From Arthrobacter sp. SLBN-83 (GTDB lineage Bacteria; Actinomycetota; Actinomycetes; Actinomycetales; Micrococcaceae): a DNA stretch of 64,000 nucleotides. Location: contig NZ_VFMX01000001.1 of assembly GCF_006715285.1 (NCBI RefSeq), forward strand, positions 558,001 to 622,000, read 5' to 3'. Below, in pieces: positions 1 through 7,259 of this stretch (positions are counted from its first letter, which is position 1; each line of letters begins with the position of its first letter). The position numbers and the translations under genes were made by a program. The notes below the pieces were generated by a model. It searched no databases, was not told the DNA's origin, and worked only from the letters and a program-made list of their open reading frames with translations.

Positions 1-882
1 GCGCTCCAGCCCCTTGCGGACAGCCATGTAGGCGGCGTGCGGGCCGCCGAAGAACAGCGGGACACCAAAGCGCTGGGCGGAGCCGACGGCAATGTCCGCG
101 CCCTGCTCACCGGGAGGGGTGATTAGGGTCAGGGCCAGCAGGTCGGCGGCGACGGTGACCAGGGCGCCGCGTTCCTTGGCGTTGGCGATCACGGCGGACT
201 GGTCCCATACCCGGCCGGAGGCGCCGGGCTGCTGGAGCACGATGCCGTTGATGTCGCCCTCGGGCAGGCCCTGGGACAGGTCTGCCACTTCAACCTCGAA
301 ACCCAGCGCCTCGGCGCGGCCCTTGACGATGGCGATGGTCTGCGGCAGGACGTCGATGTCCAGGACGGTCTTGCCGTCCGCAGCGGGCTTGGCTTTGTTG
401 GCGCGGCGCATCAGCAGGACGGCTTCGGCGACGGCGGTTGCTTCATCCAGCAGCGAGGCGTTGGCGATGGGCAGGCCAACCAGGTCCTGGACCATGGTCT
501 GGAAGTTCAGCAGGGCCTCGAGCCGGCCCTGGGAAATCTCCGGCTGGTACGGGGTGTAGGCGGTGTACCAGGCCGGGGATTCAAGGATGTTGCGGCGGAT
601 CACAGGCGGTGTGACCGTGTCGTAGTACCCTTGGCCGATCAGCTGGACGGCGGTCTTGTTCTTCCCGGCAAGCTTCCGCAGCTCCGTGAGGACCTCGACC
701 TCGCTGAGGGCGTCCTGAAGCCGGAGGGCGGTTTCCTGGCGGATGACCTTGGGAACGGCCGTGTCCACCAGGGAGTCGAGGGTGTCGTAGCCCACGGCTT
801 TGAGCATGGTGTCGACGTCGGCCTGGCGGCGCGCACCGATATGGCGGTCTACGAAGGTGGTGGAGGCTGGGGTAACCGGCAC
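1..882 (-). CDS. gcvP: Glycine dehydrogenase (decarboxylating), P protein, 5' part
   Basis: This is the PLP-dependent P protein of the glycine cleavage system, which decarboxylates glycine and passes the aminomethyl group to lipoyl-GcvH. The frame on the minus strand is open from a GTG at 882 to the window edge, so about 294 N-terminal residues are visible and the C-terminal two thirds are missing. Recognisable family segments are [18 protein letters not shown] near the N-terminus, [36 protein letters not shown] and, near the edge, [15 protein letters not shown]. The GTG start is chosen because an in-frame TAG lies 14 codons upstream of it and GGAG sits 7 nt before it. A glycine riboswitch occupies the leader, which fits the assignment. 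The PLP lysine is outside the window. Confidence 0.95.
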   Translation of the reverse strand, partial: MPVTPASTTFVDRHIGARRQADVDTMLKAVGYDTLDSLVDTAVPKVIRQETALRLQDALSEVEVLTELRKLAGKNKTAVQLIGQGYYDTVTPPVIRRNILESPAWYTAYTPYQPEISQGRLEALLNFQTMVQDLVGLPIANASLLDEATAVAEAVLLMRRANKAKPAADGKTVLDIDVLPQTIAIVKGRAEALGFEVEVADLSQGLPEGDINGIVLQQPGASGRVWDQSAVIANAKERGALVTVAADLLALTLITPPGEQGADIAVGSAQRFGVPLFFGGPHAAYMAVRKGLER

Positions 883-935
883 GAAGGAACTCCATTTACT
901 CAGGCGGCGCAGGGTACGCCACAGCTATTCGGGTT

Positions 936-1160
936 CCTCCCCGCTCTGTATTGGACCTGAGAGTTTCCGCGGTGCCTGCCTGGCAGGATCCGCTTGCACC
1001 GTCGGTGAGCACAACAGTTCTTCGGCTCCCCAAGGGAGGAAGGGCAACTGCCTGCTGCTTTCCAGAGGCGCCTCGCCGCGGCGGTACAGGGGCCTGCGAG
1101 ATTCCTGGGGAGGATTTGCTCCTACGGCGCCTGCCTGTACTTTCGGCAGAACTCTCCCGC
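936..1160 (-). ncRNA. Tandem glycine riboswitch in the gcvP leader
   Basis: Read on the minus strand, the leader contains two consecutive glycine aptamers. Aptamer 1 starts with GCGGGAGAG (1160) and contains GGCGCCGTAGGAGCAA, then ATCTCGCAGG and CTCTGG. Aptamer 2 contains GGAAACTCTCAGG followed by ACAGAG and the closing GGGGAGG (ending 936). These match the conserved core of the class (GCCGAAGGRGCAA, CTCTCAGG, ACAGAG) in the right order. The element lies about 54 nt upstream of the gcvP GTG, so glycine would control gcvP expression. Whether it acts on transcription or translation cannot be told: the second aptamer ends close to the ribosome binding site, which allows translational control. 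Confidence 0.9.
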
Positions 1161-1262
1161 CGCAGATCAAAGGCTATTCATTTGTTGGGTCATGACGGCC
1201 GGTGGCAGCCCTCACAACTCTCCATTGTCCTACGCCCCGCCCCTCCCGGCAAATGGCAAATC

Positions 1263-1808
1263 CTACCGGCGGAGCCGCTCCAGGGCAGCAAGGAGTTCCT
1301 CCACGTCAGCGGCCGCTCCCCCCGCCGGCGCAGGCGCCACTGACAGCATGGCGTTGAAGTACAGGCCGTCGCCCATATAGAGGACCGCCTTCGCCAGTCC
1401 CGGACCAACATCCGCGGCAATCTCGTCCAGCCAGCGCTGCTGGATGGCCGCGAACCGGCGCCGCGTCTCCTCATGCGCCACCTCGGCAAGCCTGGTGGCG
1501 GCAACGATGGCCCGGTCCAGTGGAGTGTCGGCCCACACCGAGGAACGGATGAAGTACGCGGCGGCACCTTCGCCGGCCGAGGCCATGGCATCGGCATCCT
1601 CCCGGGCCAGGCCCTCCAGCCGGTCCAGCAGTACGGCAATGAGCGCTTCCTTGTTGGGAAAGTGGTAGAGCAGGCCGCCCTTGGACACGCCGGCCTTCCG
1701 GGCGACTGCGTCAAGGGTGGCGGCGCGCTCCCCCACTTCGATCAGCAGGGATTCGAAGGCATCAAGGACCGCGTCGCGGGCTACAGGCTTCCGGGGCATG
1801 CCTCCCAT
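1263..1808 (-). CDS. TetR/AcrR-family transcriptional repressor
   Basis: This is a 181-residue TetR-type regulator. The N-terminal helix-turn-helix is clear (ATLDAVARKAGVSKGGLLYHFPNKEAL, split here as ATLDAVARKAG and VSKGGLLYHFPNKEAL). The rest is a helical ligand-binding domain with no recognisable specificity. Three closely spaced starts are possible (ATG at 1811, 1808 and 1799). 1808 is preferred because GAAGG lies 5 nt upstream. The long open frame that continues to 3479 is antisense to the efflux gene and is not coding. The gene is divergent from an MFS exporter, and a perfect 26-bp palindrome between them (1853-1878) is its likely operator. It probably represses both genes until an inducer binds. 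Confidence 0.9.
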   Translation of the reverse strand: MGGMPRKPVARDAVLDAFESLLIEVGERAATLDAVARKAGVSKGGLLYHFPNKEALIAVLLDRLEGLAREDADAMASAGEGAAAYFIRSSVWADTPLDRAIVAATRLAEVAHEETRRRFAAIQQRWLDEIAADVGPGLAKAVLYMGDGLYFNAMLSVAPAPAGGAAADVEELLAALERLRR

Positions 1809-1848
1809 CATGCCCTTCCCCGGGCGGGAAGGCGGAACCGGCAGGAGT

Positions 1849-1877
1849 TTCAAACTATACCGTCTGGACGGTATAGT
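1849..1877 (+). promoter_or_regulatory. Promoter of the MFS efflux gene
   Basis: A -35-like TTCAAA (1849-1854) and a -10 TATAGT (1872-1877) are separated by 17 bp. The predicted start of transcription falls at about 1884, the A of the efflux gene's ATG, so the mRNA may be leaderless. No Shine-Dalgarno sequence is present between the palindrome and the ATG. The palindromic operator overlaps the spacer and the -10. Confidence 0.55.
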
Positions 1878-1878
1878 T
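1853..1878. promoter_or_regulatory. Perfect 12+2+12 bp palindromic operator
   Basis: AACTATACCGTC, then TG, then GACGGTATAGTT. The two 12-base arms are exact reverse complements. Because each arm carries TATA(C/G), the palindrome supplies a -10-like TATAGT on both strands: 1872-1877 for the MFS gene and 1859-1854 for the tetR gene. A TetR dimer bound here would block both divergent promoters. Confidence 0.85.
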
Positions 1879-1883
1879 ATTTC

Positions 1884-3440
1884 ATGACGACTTCCACCAG
1901 CCCTGTGCCCGCACGCACGGACAAGAACGCCCCGCGGCAGCCGTGGCGCGATTGGCTGGCGCTGGGGCTGCTGATGTTTCCCGTACTGCTGGTGGCCGTG
2001 GACAATACGGCGCTGACATTTGCACTGCCGGCCATCGCCCGCGCGCTGGAGCCGTCCGGCGTGCAGCTGCTGTGGATTGTGGACGCCTATCCCCTGGTGC
2101 TGGCCGGCCTGCTGGTATCCATGGGAAGCCTGGGCGACCGGATTGGCCGGCGGCGGCTCCTGGTTGTCGGCAGCATTGGCTTCGCCGCCGTCTCTGCCGC
2201 GACCGCCTTTGCCCCAACGCCGCAGTGGCTGATCGCCGGCCGCGCGGCCCTGGGCTTCTTCGGGGCCATGCTGATGCCGTCCACACTGTCGCTGATCCGC
2301 AACATCTTTCCGGAGCCCAACCGCCGGAGGCTCGCCGTCGCCATCTGGGCTGCGGGGTTCTGCGGCGGTGCGGCCCTGGGGCCCATTGTCGGCGGCTGGC
2401 TGGTGGAGCACTACTGGTGGGGCGCAGTCTTCCTGGCAGCGGTGCCCCTGATGGTTCCGCTGCTGGTATTGGGGCCGGCCCTGATCCCGGAGTCGAAGGA
2501 TCCCGCACCGGGAAAGGTGGACATCCCCAGCATCCTGCTCTCCATGCTGGTCATGGTGCCCGTGGTGTACGGCATCAAGGCCGTTGCCACGGAGGGGCCG
2601 GAGGCAGCAGGACTGGGCGCGATCGCCTTTGGCCTGGCCATGGGAGTGATGTTCGTGCAGCGCCAGCTGCGCCTGGAGCATCCACTGCTGGACATGTCCC
2701 TGTTCCGCAACAGGGTCTTCAGCATGGCCATCAGCGCCAACATCCTGGCACTGTTTTCCTTCAACGGGTTCATCCTGTTCCTTGCCCAGCACCTGCAGCT
2801 CCTCGAAGGAATGAGTCCCTCCGCGGCAGGCGTTGCCATGGTCCCCGCACTGGCGGCCACGGTGGTGGCCGGCCTGGTGGTGGTGCCGCTGGTCCGCAAG
2901 GTCCGGCCCGGGTACGTGGTGGCTGCCGGGCTGGCGTTCAGCGCCGCTGGCTACAGCATGGTGACGTTCGGAGACCACGACGGCGGCCCTTCGCTGCTGC
3001 TGGCAGCCCTCCTGGTGCTGGCGCTGGGCGTGGGCACGGCGGAGACCATCTCCAACGACCTCATCCTGGGTGCCGCCCCGCCGGCCAAGTCGGGGGCGGC
3101 CGCGGCAATTTCCGAGACGGGCTATGAGGTGGGTTCGCTGCTGGGGACAGCCGTCCTGGGATCCATCCTGACCGCCTCCTACCAGCAGAACCTTCGGCTG
3201 CCCGCGGGGCTGGAGGGCATACTGCCCGGGCCCACCCTGCACAACGCCGGGGAGACACTGGCGGGCGCCGTGGAGGCGGCCAACCTCCTGCCCGCATCGC
3301 TCGGTGGAATGGTCCTGGATGCCGCCGCAGCAGCGTTCGACTCGGGTGTGCACGTGACCGCGGCAATTGGGCTGGTACTGATGGCGGCGGCGGCAGTCCT
3401 CGCCGCCGTCGTGCTTCGCAAAGTGCCAAAAGCGGCGTAG
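1884..3440 (+). CDS. MFS exporter, DHA2 (14-TM) family
   Basis: The product is a 518-residue inner-membrane drug:H+ antiporter of the QacA/SmvA-like DHA2 type. The N-terminal half shows the usual family hallmarks: VAVDNTALTFALPAI in TM1, WIVDAYPLVLAGLL in TM2 and the loop motif GSLGDRIGRRRLL (motif A). GFCGGAALGPIVGGWLVEHYWW resembles antiporter motif C (split here as GFCGGAALGPIVGG and WLVEHYWW). The length and hydrophobic pattern fit 14 helices. The ATG at 1884 lies only 6 bp after the operator palindrome; the open frame upstream of it is antisense to tetR. The substrate is unknown. Pairing with a local TetR suggests inducible export of a toxic small molecule. Confidence 0.92.
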   Translation: MTTSTSPVPARTDKNAPRQPWRDWLALGLLMFPVLLVAVDNTALTFALPAIARALEPSGVQLLWIVDAYPLVLAGLLVSMGSLGDRIGRRRLLVVGSIGFAAVSAATAFAPTPQWLIAGRAALGFFGAMLMPSTLSLIRNIFPEPNRRRLAVAIWAAGFCGGAALGPIVGGWLVEHYWWGAVFLAAVPLMVPLLVLGPALIPESKDPAPGKVDIPSILLSMLVMVPVVYGIKAVATEGPEAAGLGAIAFGLAMGVMFVQRQLRLEHPLLDMSLFRNRVFSMAISANILALFSFNGFILFLAQHLQLLEGMSPSAAGVAMVPALAATVVAGLVVVPLVRKVRPGYVVAAGLAFSAAGYSMVTFGDHDGGPSLLLAALLVLALGVGTAETISNDLILGAAPPAKSGAAAAISETGYEVGSLLGTAVLGSILTASYQQNLRLPAGLEGILPGPTLHNAGETLAGAVEAANLLPASLGGMVLDAAAAAFDSGVHVTAAIGLVLMAAAAVLAAVVLRKVPKAA

Positions 3441-3491
3441 CGGACGCCCACGGGAGTCCAGAAACGGACGGCCGGGCATGCAAAAGCGCCC

Positions 3492-3518
3492 GGCACTGAG
3501 GAGGAATGCCTCAGCGCC
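3492..3518. terminator. Hairpin between convergent MFS and dps genes
   Basis: GGCACTGAGG pairs with CCTCAGCGCC across a 7-nt loop with one mismatch. It sits between two convergent stop codons and could serve both transcripts, although neither side has a T-tract. Confidence 0.5.
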
Positions 3519-3539
3519 GAGCGCCCCGTGAAATACCCG

Positions 3540-4019
3540 CTACTTTGAGTCGGCAGCCGTGACCTTGGCAGTGGGCTTCATGTTCTCCGCCTGCACCATC
3601 CAGGCGAACTGCTCCAGCCTTGCGATGAACTCGTGCAGGAGGTCCGCGGAGGTTGGGTCCTCCTCGTCCACTTCGTCATGGACCTTGCGCATGGTGCCCA
3701 CGGCAGCTTCCATGGCGGCGACGATCCGCTCGATGGCATCCTCGGTGCTGATCAGCCCTTCCGGGAACTGGGCCAGGCTGGTGGTTTCGGCGACAGTGGA
3801 GCTGCGGCCGTCCGGAAGCGCATGCAGGGCGCGCATCCGCTCAGCGGTATCGTCGGCGAACTGGCGGGCGGCGTCCACGATCTCGTCCAACTGCAGGTGG
3901 AGGTCGCGGAAGTTGGTGCCCACGATGTTCCAGTGCGCCTGCTTGCCCTGGACGTGGAGCTCGATCAGGTCCGCAAGGACAGCCTGCAGGTTGTTGGTCA
4001 GTGTGGGTGAAGCTTTCAT
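3540..4019 (-). CDS. dps: Dps-type mini-ferritin (DNA protection during starvation)
   Basis: This 159-residue protein belongs to the Dps family, whose dodecamers oxidise Fe2+ with H2O2, store iron and often bind DNA. The ferroxidase ligands of the family are all present at the expected spacing: H29 (in QAHWNIVG), H41, D45, and D56/E60 (in FADDTAERM). The C-terminus is rather short and only weakly charged. GAGGAGG lies 4 nt before the ATG. The gene converges with the MFS gene and diverges from the permease at 4241. It is monocistronic and its partner in the cell is probably the nucleoid. Confidence 0.93.
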   Translation of the reverse strand: MKASPTLTNNLQAVLADLIELHVQGKQAHWNIVGTNFRDLHLQLDEIVDAARQFADDTAERMRALHALPDGRSSTVAETTSLAQFPEGLISTEDAIERIVAAMEAAVGTMRKVHDEVDEEDPTSADLLHEFIARLEQFAWMVQAENMKPTAKVTAADSK

Positions 4020-4129
4020 GCATCCTCCTCAAGTGGTCCAATACGCCAGACGCTACCAGCCACGGAGAGTGCGGTGGCAGGGCTTCGGGCGATTTATCAG
4101 TGAGCTTACTAATTTCGAAAAGGAGTCAC

Positions 4130-4204
4130 AAACGAACGTGATTCATATTGCGTCTTGCATCACACGCCGGGCACCCCCATACTAAATGAACGCCATTCAT
4201 ATAG
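4130..4204. promoter_or_regulatory. Duplicated 21-nt operator-like repeats flanking the permease promoter
   Basis: Two copies of a 21-nt element, 4130-4150 and 4184-4204, match at 17 of 21 positions (consensus AAAYGAACGNNATTCATATWG). Copy 2 is itself an inverted repeat, ATGAA-N5-TTCAT. Copy 1 lies just upstream of the -35 and copy 2 just downstream of the -10, a typical two-site repressor arrangement. Confidence 0.6.
4155..4183 (+). promoter_or_regulatory. Promoter of the APC permease gene
   Basis: TTGCAT (4155-4160) and CATACT (4178-4183) are spaced by 17 bp. Transcription would start near 4190, inside the second repeat copy, leaving a leader of about 50 nt before the ATG at 4241. Confidence 0.55.
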
Positions 4205-4240
4205 TGACCCCCGTCTCACAGCCTTCCAGAAAGTGGTGCC

Positions 4241-5797
4241 ATGACAGAGACAATCCGCACCAGTACGGCCAAACCCGGTCCGCACGTCCACGCCCCCTCC
4301 GTAGACGGCGTTAGCGCCAAAGGACTCAAAGGCGGGCAGCTCGGCCTCCTGGCCGTCGTCGTCCTGGGCATTTCGACTATTGCCCCCGCCTACACCCTCA
4401 CCAGCGCACTTGGACCCACCGTCAACGAAGCCGGACTCCAGCTGCCCGTCATCTTCCTGATCGGGTTCATCCCCATGATCCTGGTCTCGCTCGCCTACCG
4501 GGAGCTCAACGCCGACTCCCCGGACAGCGGCACCACCTTCACCTGGGTGACCAAGGCCTTCGGGCCGTGGATCGGCTGGATGGGCGGCTGGGGCCTGCTG
4601 GCGGCCAACATCATCGTGCTGTCCAACCTCGCCGGCGTCGCCGTCGACTTCTTCTACCTTTTCCTGTCCCAGCTCACCGGCTCACCTGAGCTGGCCGACC
4701 TGGCCGACAACAAAGCCCTGAACGTCATCACCTGCTTCGTCTTCGTGGCGCTGGCCGTCTGGGTCAGCTACCGCGGGCTGCACACCACCAAATTGGTGCA
4801 GTACAGCCTGGTGGGCTTCCAGCTGCTGGTCCTGGGCCTGTTCGTGGTCATGGCGTTTGCCAACTGGTCCACGTCGGAGACGGCCATCCCGTTCAGCTGG
4901 GACTGGTTCGACGTCACCAAGATCGAGACGTTCGGCCAGGTTGCCGCCGGCATCTCCCTGTCCATCTTCGTGTACTGGGGCTGGGACGTCTGCCTCACCG
5001 TCAATGAGGAAACTGCCAACGGCAAGAAGACCGCCGGCGTGGCAGGCACCCTGACCGCCGTCATCGTCCTTGCCATCTACCTTCTGGTCAGCATCGCCAC
5101 CATGATGTTCGCCGGCGTCGGAGATACCGGCAACGGCCTGAACAACGCGGAGAACCATGAGAACATCTTCACCGCGCTGGCCTCCCCCATCATGGGCCCC
5201 TTCGCCATCCTGATGTCCCTCGCCGTGCTCTCCAGCTCGGCTGCATCCCTGCAGTCCACGTTCATGTCACCGTCCCGGAGCCTGCTGGCCATGGCGCACT
5301 ACGGTGCACTGCCGGAGCCGTTCAGCCGGATCAGCAGGAAGTTCGCGACGCCGGGCTTCGCCACTATCGCGGCCGGCATCATCTCCGCGGGGTTCTACGC
5401 CGTAATGCACGTGGTCAGCGAGAACGTCCTGAACGACACCATCCTGGCCCTGGGCCTGATGATCTGCTTCTACTACGGCCTGACCGCACTCGCCTGCACC
5501 TGGTACTTCCGCCACAGCCTCTTCAACAGCGCACGCCACTTCCTGTTCCGGCTGGTGTGCCCGGTGGTGGGTGGCGTGGGCCTGTTCGTGGTGTTCTTCC
5601 AGACCGCCATGGACAGCCTGGCCCCGGAATTCGGCAGCGGTTCGGAAGTCTTCGGCGTGGGCCTGGTGTTCATCCTGGGCGTCGGCATCCTGGCCCTGGG
5701 CGCCGTCGTCATGCTGGTCATGTCCCGCACCCACCCCGGCTTCTTCCGCGGTGAAACCCTGAAGCGGGACACCCCCGCCCTGGTGGTTCCGGAATAG
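4241..5797 (+). CDS. APC-superfamily amino acid permease
   Basis: The 518-residue protein is a polytopic membrane transporter of the amino acid-polyamine-organocation superfamily, probably with 12 helices. The first helix carries the family signature around GLLAVVVLGISTIAPAYTL, followed by AYRELNADSPDSGTTFTWV. An N-terminal tail of about 30 residues is predicted to be cytoplasmic. It most likely imports an amino acid or amine by proton symport, but the substrate cannot be read from sequence. The gene stands alone between dps and a strong terminator. Two operator-like repeats surround its promoter, so expression is probably substrate-regulated by a factor not identified here. The Shine-Dalgarno sequence is weak. 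Confidence 0.9.
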   Translation: MTETIRTSTAKPGPHVHAPSVDGVSAKGLKGGQLGLLAVVVLGISTIAPAYTLTSALGPTVNEAGLQLPVIFLIGFIPMILVSLAYRELNADSPDSGTTFTWVTKAFGPWIGWMGGWGLLAANIIVLSNLAGVAVDFFYLFLSQLTGSPELADLADNKALNVITCFVFVALAVWVSYRGLHTTKLVQYSLVGFQLLVLGLFVVMAFANWSTSETAIPFSWDWFDVTKIETFGQVAAGISLSIFVYWGWDVCLTVNEETANGKKTAGVAGTLTAVIVLAIYLLVSIATMMFAGVGDTGNGLNNAENHENIFTALASPIMGPFAILMSLAVLSSSAASLQSTFMSPSRSLLAMAHYGALPEPFSRISRKFATPGFATIAAGIISAGFYAVMHVVSENVLNDTILALGLMICFYYGLTALACTWYFRHSLFNSARHFLFRLVCPVVGGVGLFVVFFQTAMDSLAPEFGSGSEVFGVGLVFILGVGILALGAVVMLVMSRTHPGFFRGETLKRDTPALVVPE

Positions 5798-5811
5798 ACT
5801 CCAACACAAAA

Positions 5812-5850
5812 GGTGCCGTGCCCCTTCCAGGGCGCGGCACCTTTTTGTTT
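5812..5850 (+). terminator. Intrinsic terminator after the APC permease
   Basis: GGTGCCGTGCCC pairs with GGGCGCGGCACC (12 bp with one wobble, loop of 6), followed by TTTTTGTTT. It lies 14 bp after the permease stop codon. The A-run before the hairpin may let it also stop the AMIN-like gene coming from the other side. Confidence 0.85.
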
Positions 5851-5865
5851 ACGACGACGGATGGG

Positions 5866-6411
5866 TCACCAGTAGTGCGCCACATCGATCACCAGCCGGG
5901 AGCCGGAGCCGGGACCGTCCAGGGTGAAGACCCGGAACGGAAGGCGTGCCCGGACGCCCAGGCCAAGGCTTGTGTATCCCTCGAAGCTGCCGGCCGAAAC
6001 CACCTGGCGGAACGTCTGGTAGCCGGAAACGTTGCTGAGCTCATTCTTGTCGGCAGGGTTGTAGGTGGCGTTGCCGTTCTCGTCATAGGAGGGCGCCTTG
6101 ATGCTGATGTGCAGGCGCGCACCGCCCCGCACCGGAATGGGAAGCCCCGAGCCCTCCTGCTCGATCCGCGGCACATACTGCACGGTATAGGCGACCGCAG
6201 GGCCGTTGAGGTCCACCACCAGCCGGTCGAAACAGTAGTGCTGCCCCGTGCGGACATTGGTAACGGATGCGGTACCGGTGTCCTGCCCGGACTTCGCCAG
6301 CGAGCCCCAGGTGAGCCCGCAGTAGGGAGCCGCCGAGGCAGGTCCCTGGACCACGATTCCCAGCCCTACAGCCAGCAGGACCGCTGCGAGCCAGATGGAG
6401 AACTTTTTCAT
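5866..6411 (-). CDS. Secreted AMIN-like domain protein
   Basis: This 181-residue protein begins with a classical Sec signal peptide (MKKFSIWLAAVLLAVGLGIV, cleavage predicted after ASA at residue 27). The mature part resembles the actinobacterial AMIN-like domain family: CFDRLVVDL, a central beta-rich region, and the closing RVFTLDGPGSGSRLVIDVAH. The AMIN family in general is linked to the cell envelope, but no function is established for this protein. Two cysteines (in YCGLTW and HYCFDR) could form a disulfide outside the membrane. There is no lipobox. It is monocistronic between two terminators. Confidence 0.75.
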   Translation of the reverse strand: MKKFSIWLAAVLLAVGLGIVVQGPASAAPYCGLTWGSLAKSGQDTGTASVTNVRTGQHYCFDRLVVDLNGPAVAYTVQYVPRIEQEGSGLPIPVRGGARLHISIKAPSYDENGNATYNPADKNELSNVSGYQTFRQVVSAGSFEGYTSLGLGVRARLPFRVFTLDGPGSGSRLVIDVAHYW

Positions 6412-6526
6412 TGCTGTGCCATCCAGGATTCAAAGCCATTGGATGATTCCAGCGTAGGAGTGTTCCTTGCCGGAGACGAGGGGTCATTTTGATAACGACG
6501 GCGGCCGGAGATCAACAGCCCGGGAC

Positions 6527-6564
6527 AAGAAAGCGCCGCCCACCCGAAGGGTGGCCGGCGCCGG
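6527..6564 (-). terminator. Intrinsic terminator after the DUF4193 gene
   Basis: Read on the minus strand, a GC-rich stem with a TTCG loop (GCCACCC-TTCG-GGTGGGC core) is extended by further G/C pairs and followed by TTTCTT. It begins about 19 bp after the stop codon at 6583. Confidence 0.75.
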
Positions 6565-6582
6565 GAAAATCAGGAAGAGTTT

Positions 6583-6885
6583 TTAGCCTTCGCAGTCGCG
6601 GCAGTACTTCAGGCCGTTCTTTTCACGGGCAACCTGTGACCGGTGGCGGACCAGGAAGCACGACGAGCAGGTGAACTCGTCGGACTGCTCGGGAACCACA
6701 ATGACAGTCAGTTCCTCGTTGGACAGGTCGGCTCCGGGCAGGTCGATACCTTCAGCGGTGTCGTTTTCGTCGACATCGATAACCGCGGTCTGCGCGTTGC
6801 CGCTCCGTGACGCCTGGAGGGCCTCGAGAGAGTCAGCGGGCGACTCTTCTTCCTGCTTGCGTGGAGCATCGTAATCGGTAGCCAT
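6583..6885 (-). CDS. DUF4193 family protein with C-terminal zinc ribbon
   Basis: The product has 100 residues, the usual size of this actinobacterial family of unknown function. The N-terminus is acidic and low-complexity (MATDYDAPRKQEEE). The C-terminus carries two CxxC pairs, CSSC and CRDC, about 25 residues apart with HRSQVAREKNG between them, which form a likely zinc ribbon. The ATG at 6885 is preferred over the upstream start at 6927, because it gives the family length and is preceded by GAAAG. It is a small cytoplasmic protein that may bind nucleic acid or protein through the zinc ribbon, but this is inference. Confidence 0.85.
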   Translation of the reverse strand: MATDYDAPRKQEEESPADSLEALQASRSGNAQTAVIDVDENDTAEGIDLPGADLSNEELTVIVVPEQSDEFTCSSCFLVRHRSQVAREKNGLKYCRDCEG

Positions 6886-6977
6886 AGCGTGTTCACTTTC
6901 GTTGCTGCGCAGCGCCATTTCAGGCACCTCAGTGAAGCAGTTTAGGGCATTACCACGTCAGTGGCGCAATAGTGTGC

Positions 6978-7181
6978 TTAACCAGACATCGTGCTGGTTT
7001 CGGCTGCTGCCAGCGCATGCTCGGAGCGGGCCTGCTCCGCGCCTGCGGACACCCCGCTCAAGGCCGGGAGCCAGCCCCAGCGGGTGGCGTCAGCCATGGC
7101 GCCGGCGGCCTGGGACTCGGAGTCATACGTGAACGTGTCCAGCAGCCATTCGCGGAGCCGGATGAGCAGGGTAGCCGTCAT
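6978..7181 (-). CDS. Small hypothetical protein (67 aa)
   Basis: I do not recognise this product. The frame begins MTATLLIRLREWLLDTFTYD and ends in an Ala-rich tail. Support for coding is compositional: nearly every third codon position is G or C, as in neighbouring genes, and it fills an otherwise gene-free 330-bp gap upstream of the DUF4193 gene on the same strand. The start has only a weak AGG immediately before it. The N-terminal helix is amphipathic. It could be a conserved small protein or a chance frame. Confidence 0.45.
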   Translation of the reverse strand: MTATLLIRLREWLLDTFTYDSESQAAGAMADATRWGWLPALSGVSAGAEQARSEHALAAAETSTMSG

Positions 7182-7259
7182 GCCTGCCAAGGTACGCAGC
7201 GATTGTTGTGGCCACGTTTCGCGGGGGTCTCCCCCGGATTAACTCGGCTGCCTGCAGTT

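Noticed and set aside
1812..3479. Long minus-strand open frame fused in front of the TetR gene
   Set aside because: It is antisense to the DHA2 exporter, has Gln/Arg/Gly-rich low-complexity translation and would remove the operator/promoter region. High GC makes such shadow frames common.
7222..7236. Short hairpin CGGGGG-TCT-CCCCCG after the arabinose regulator
   Set aside because: Only 6 bp with no T-tract; too weak to call a terminator, although the position is right.
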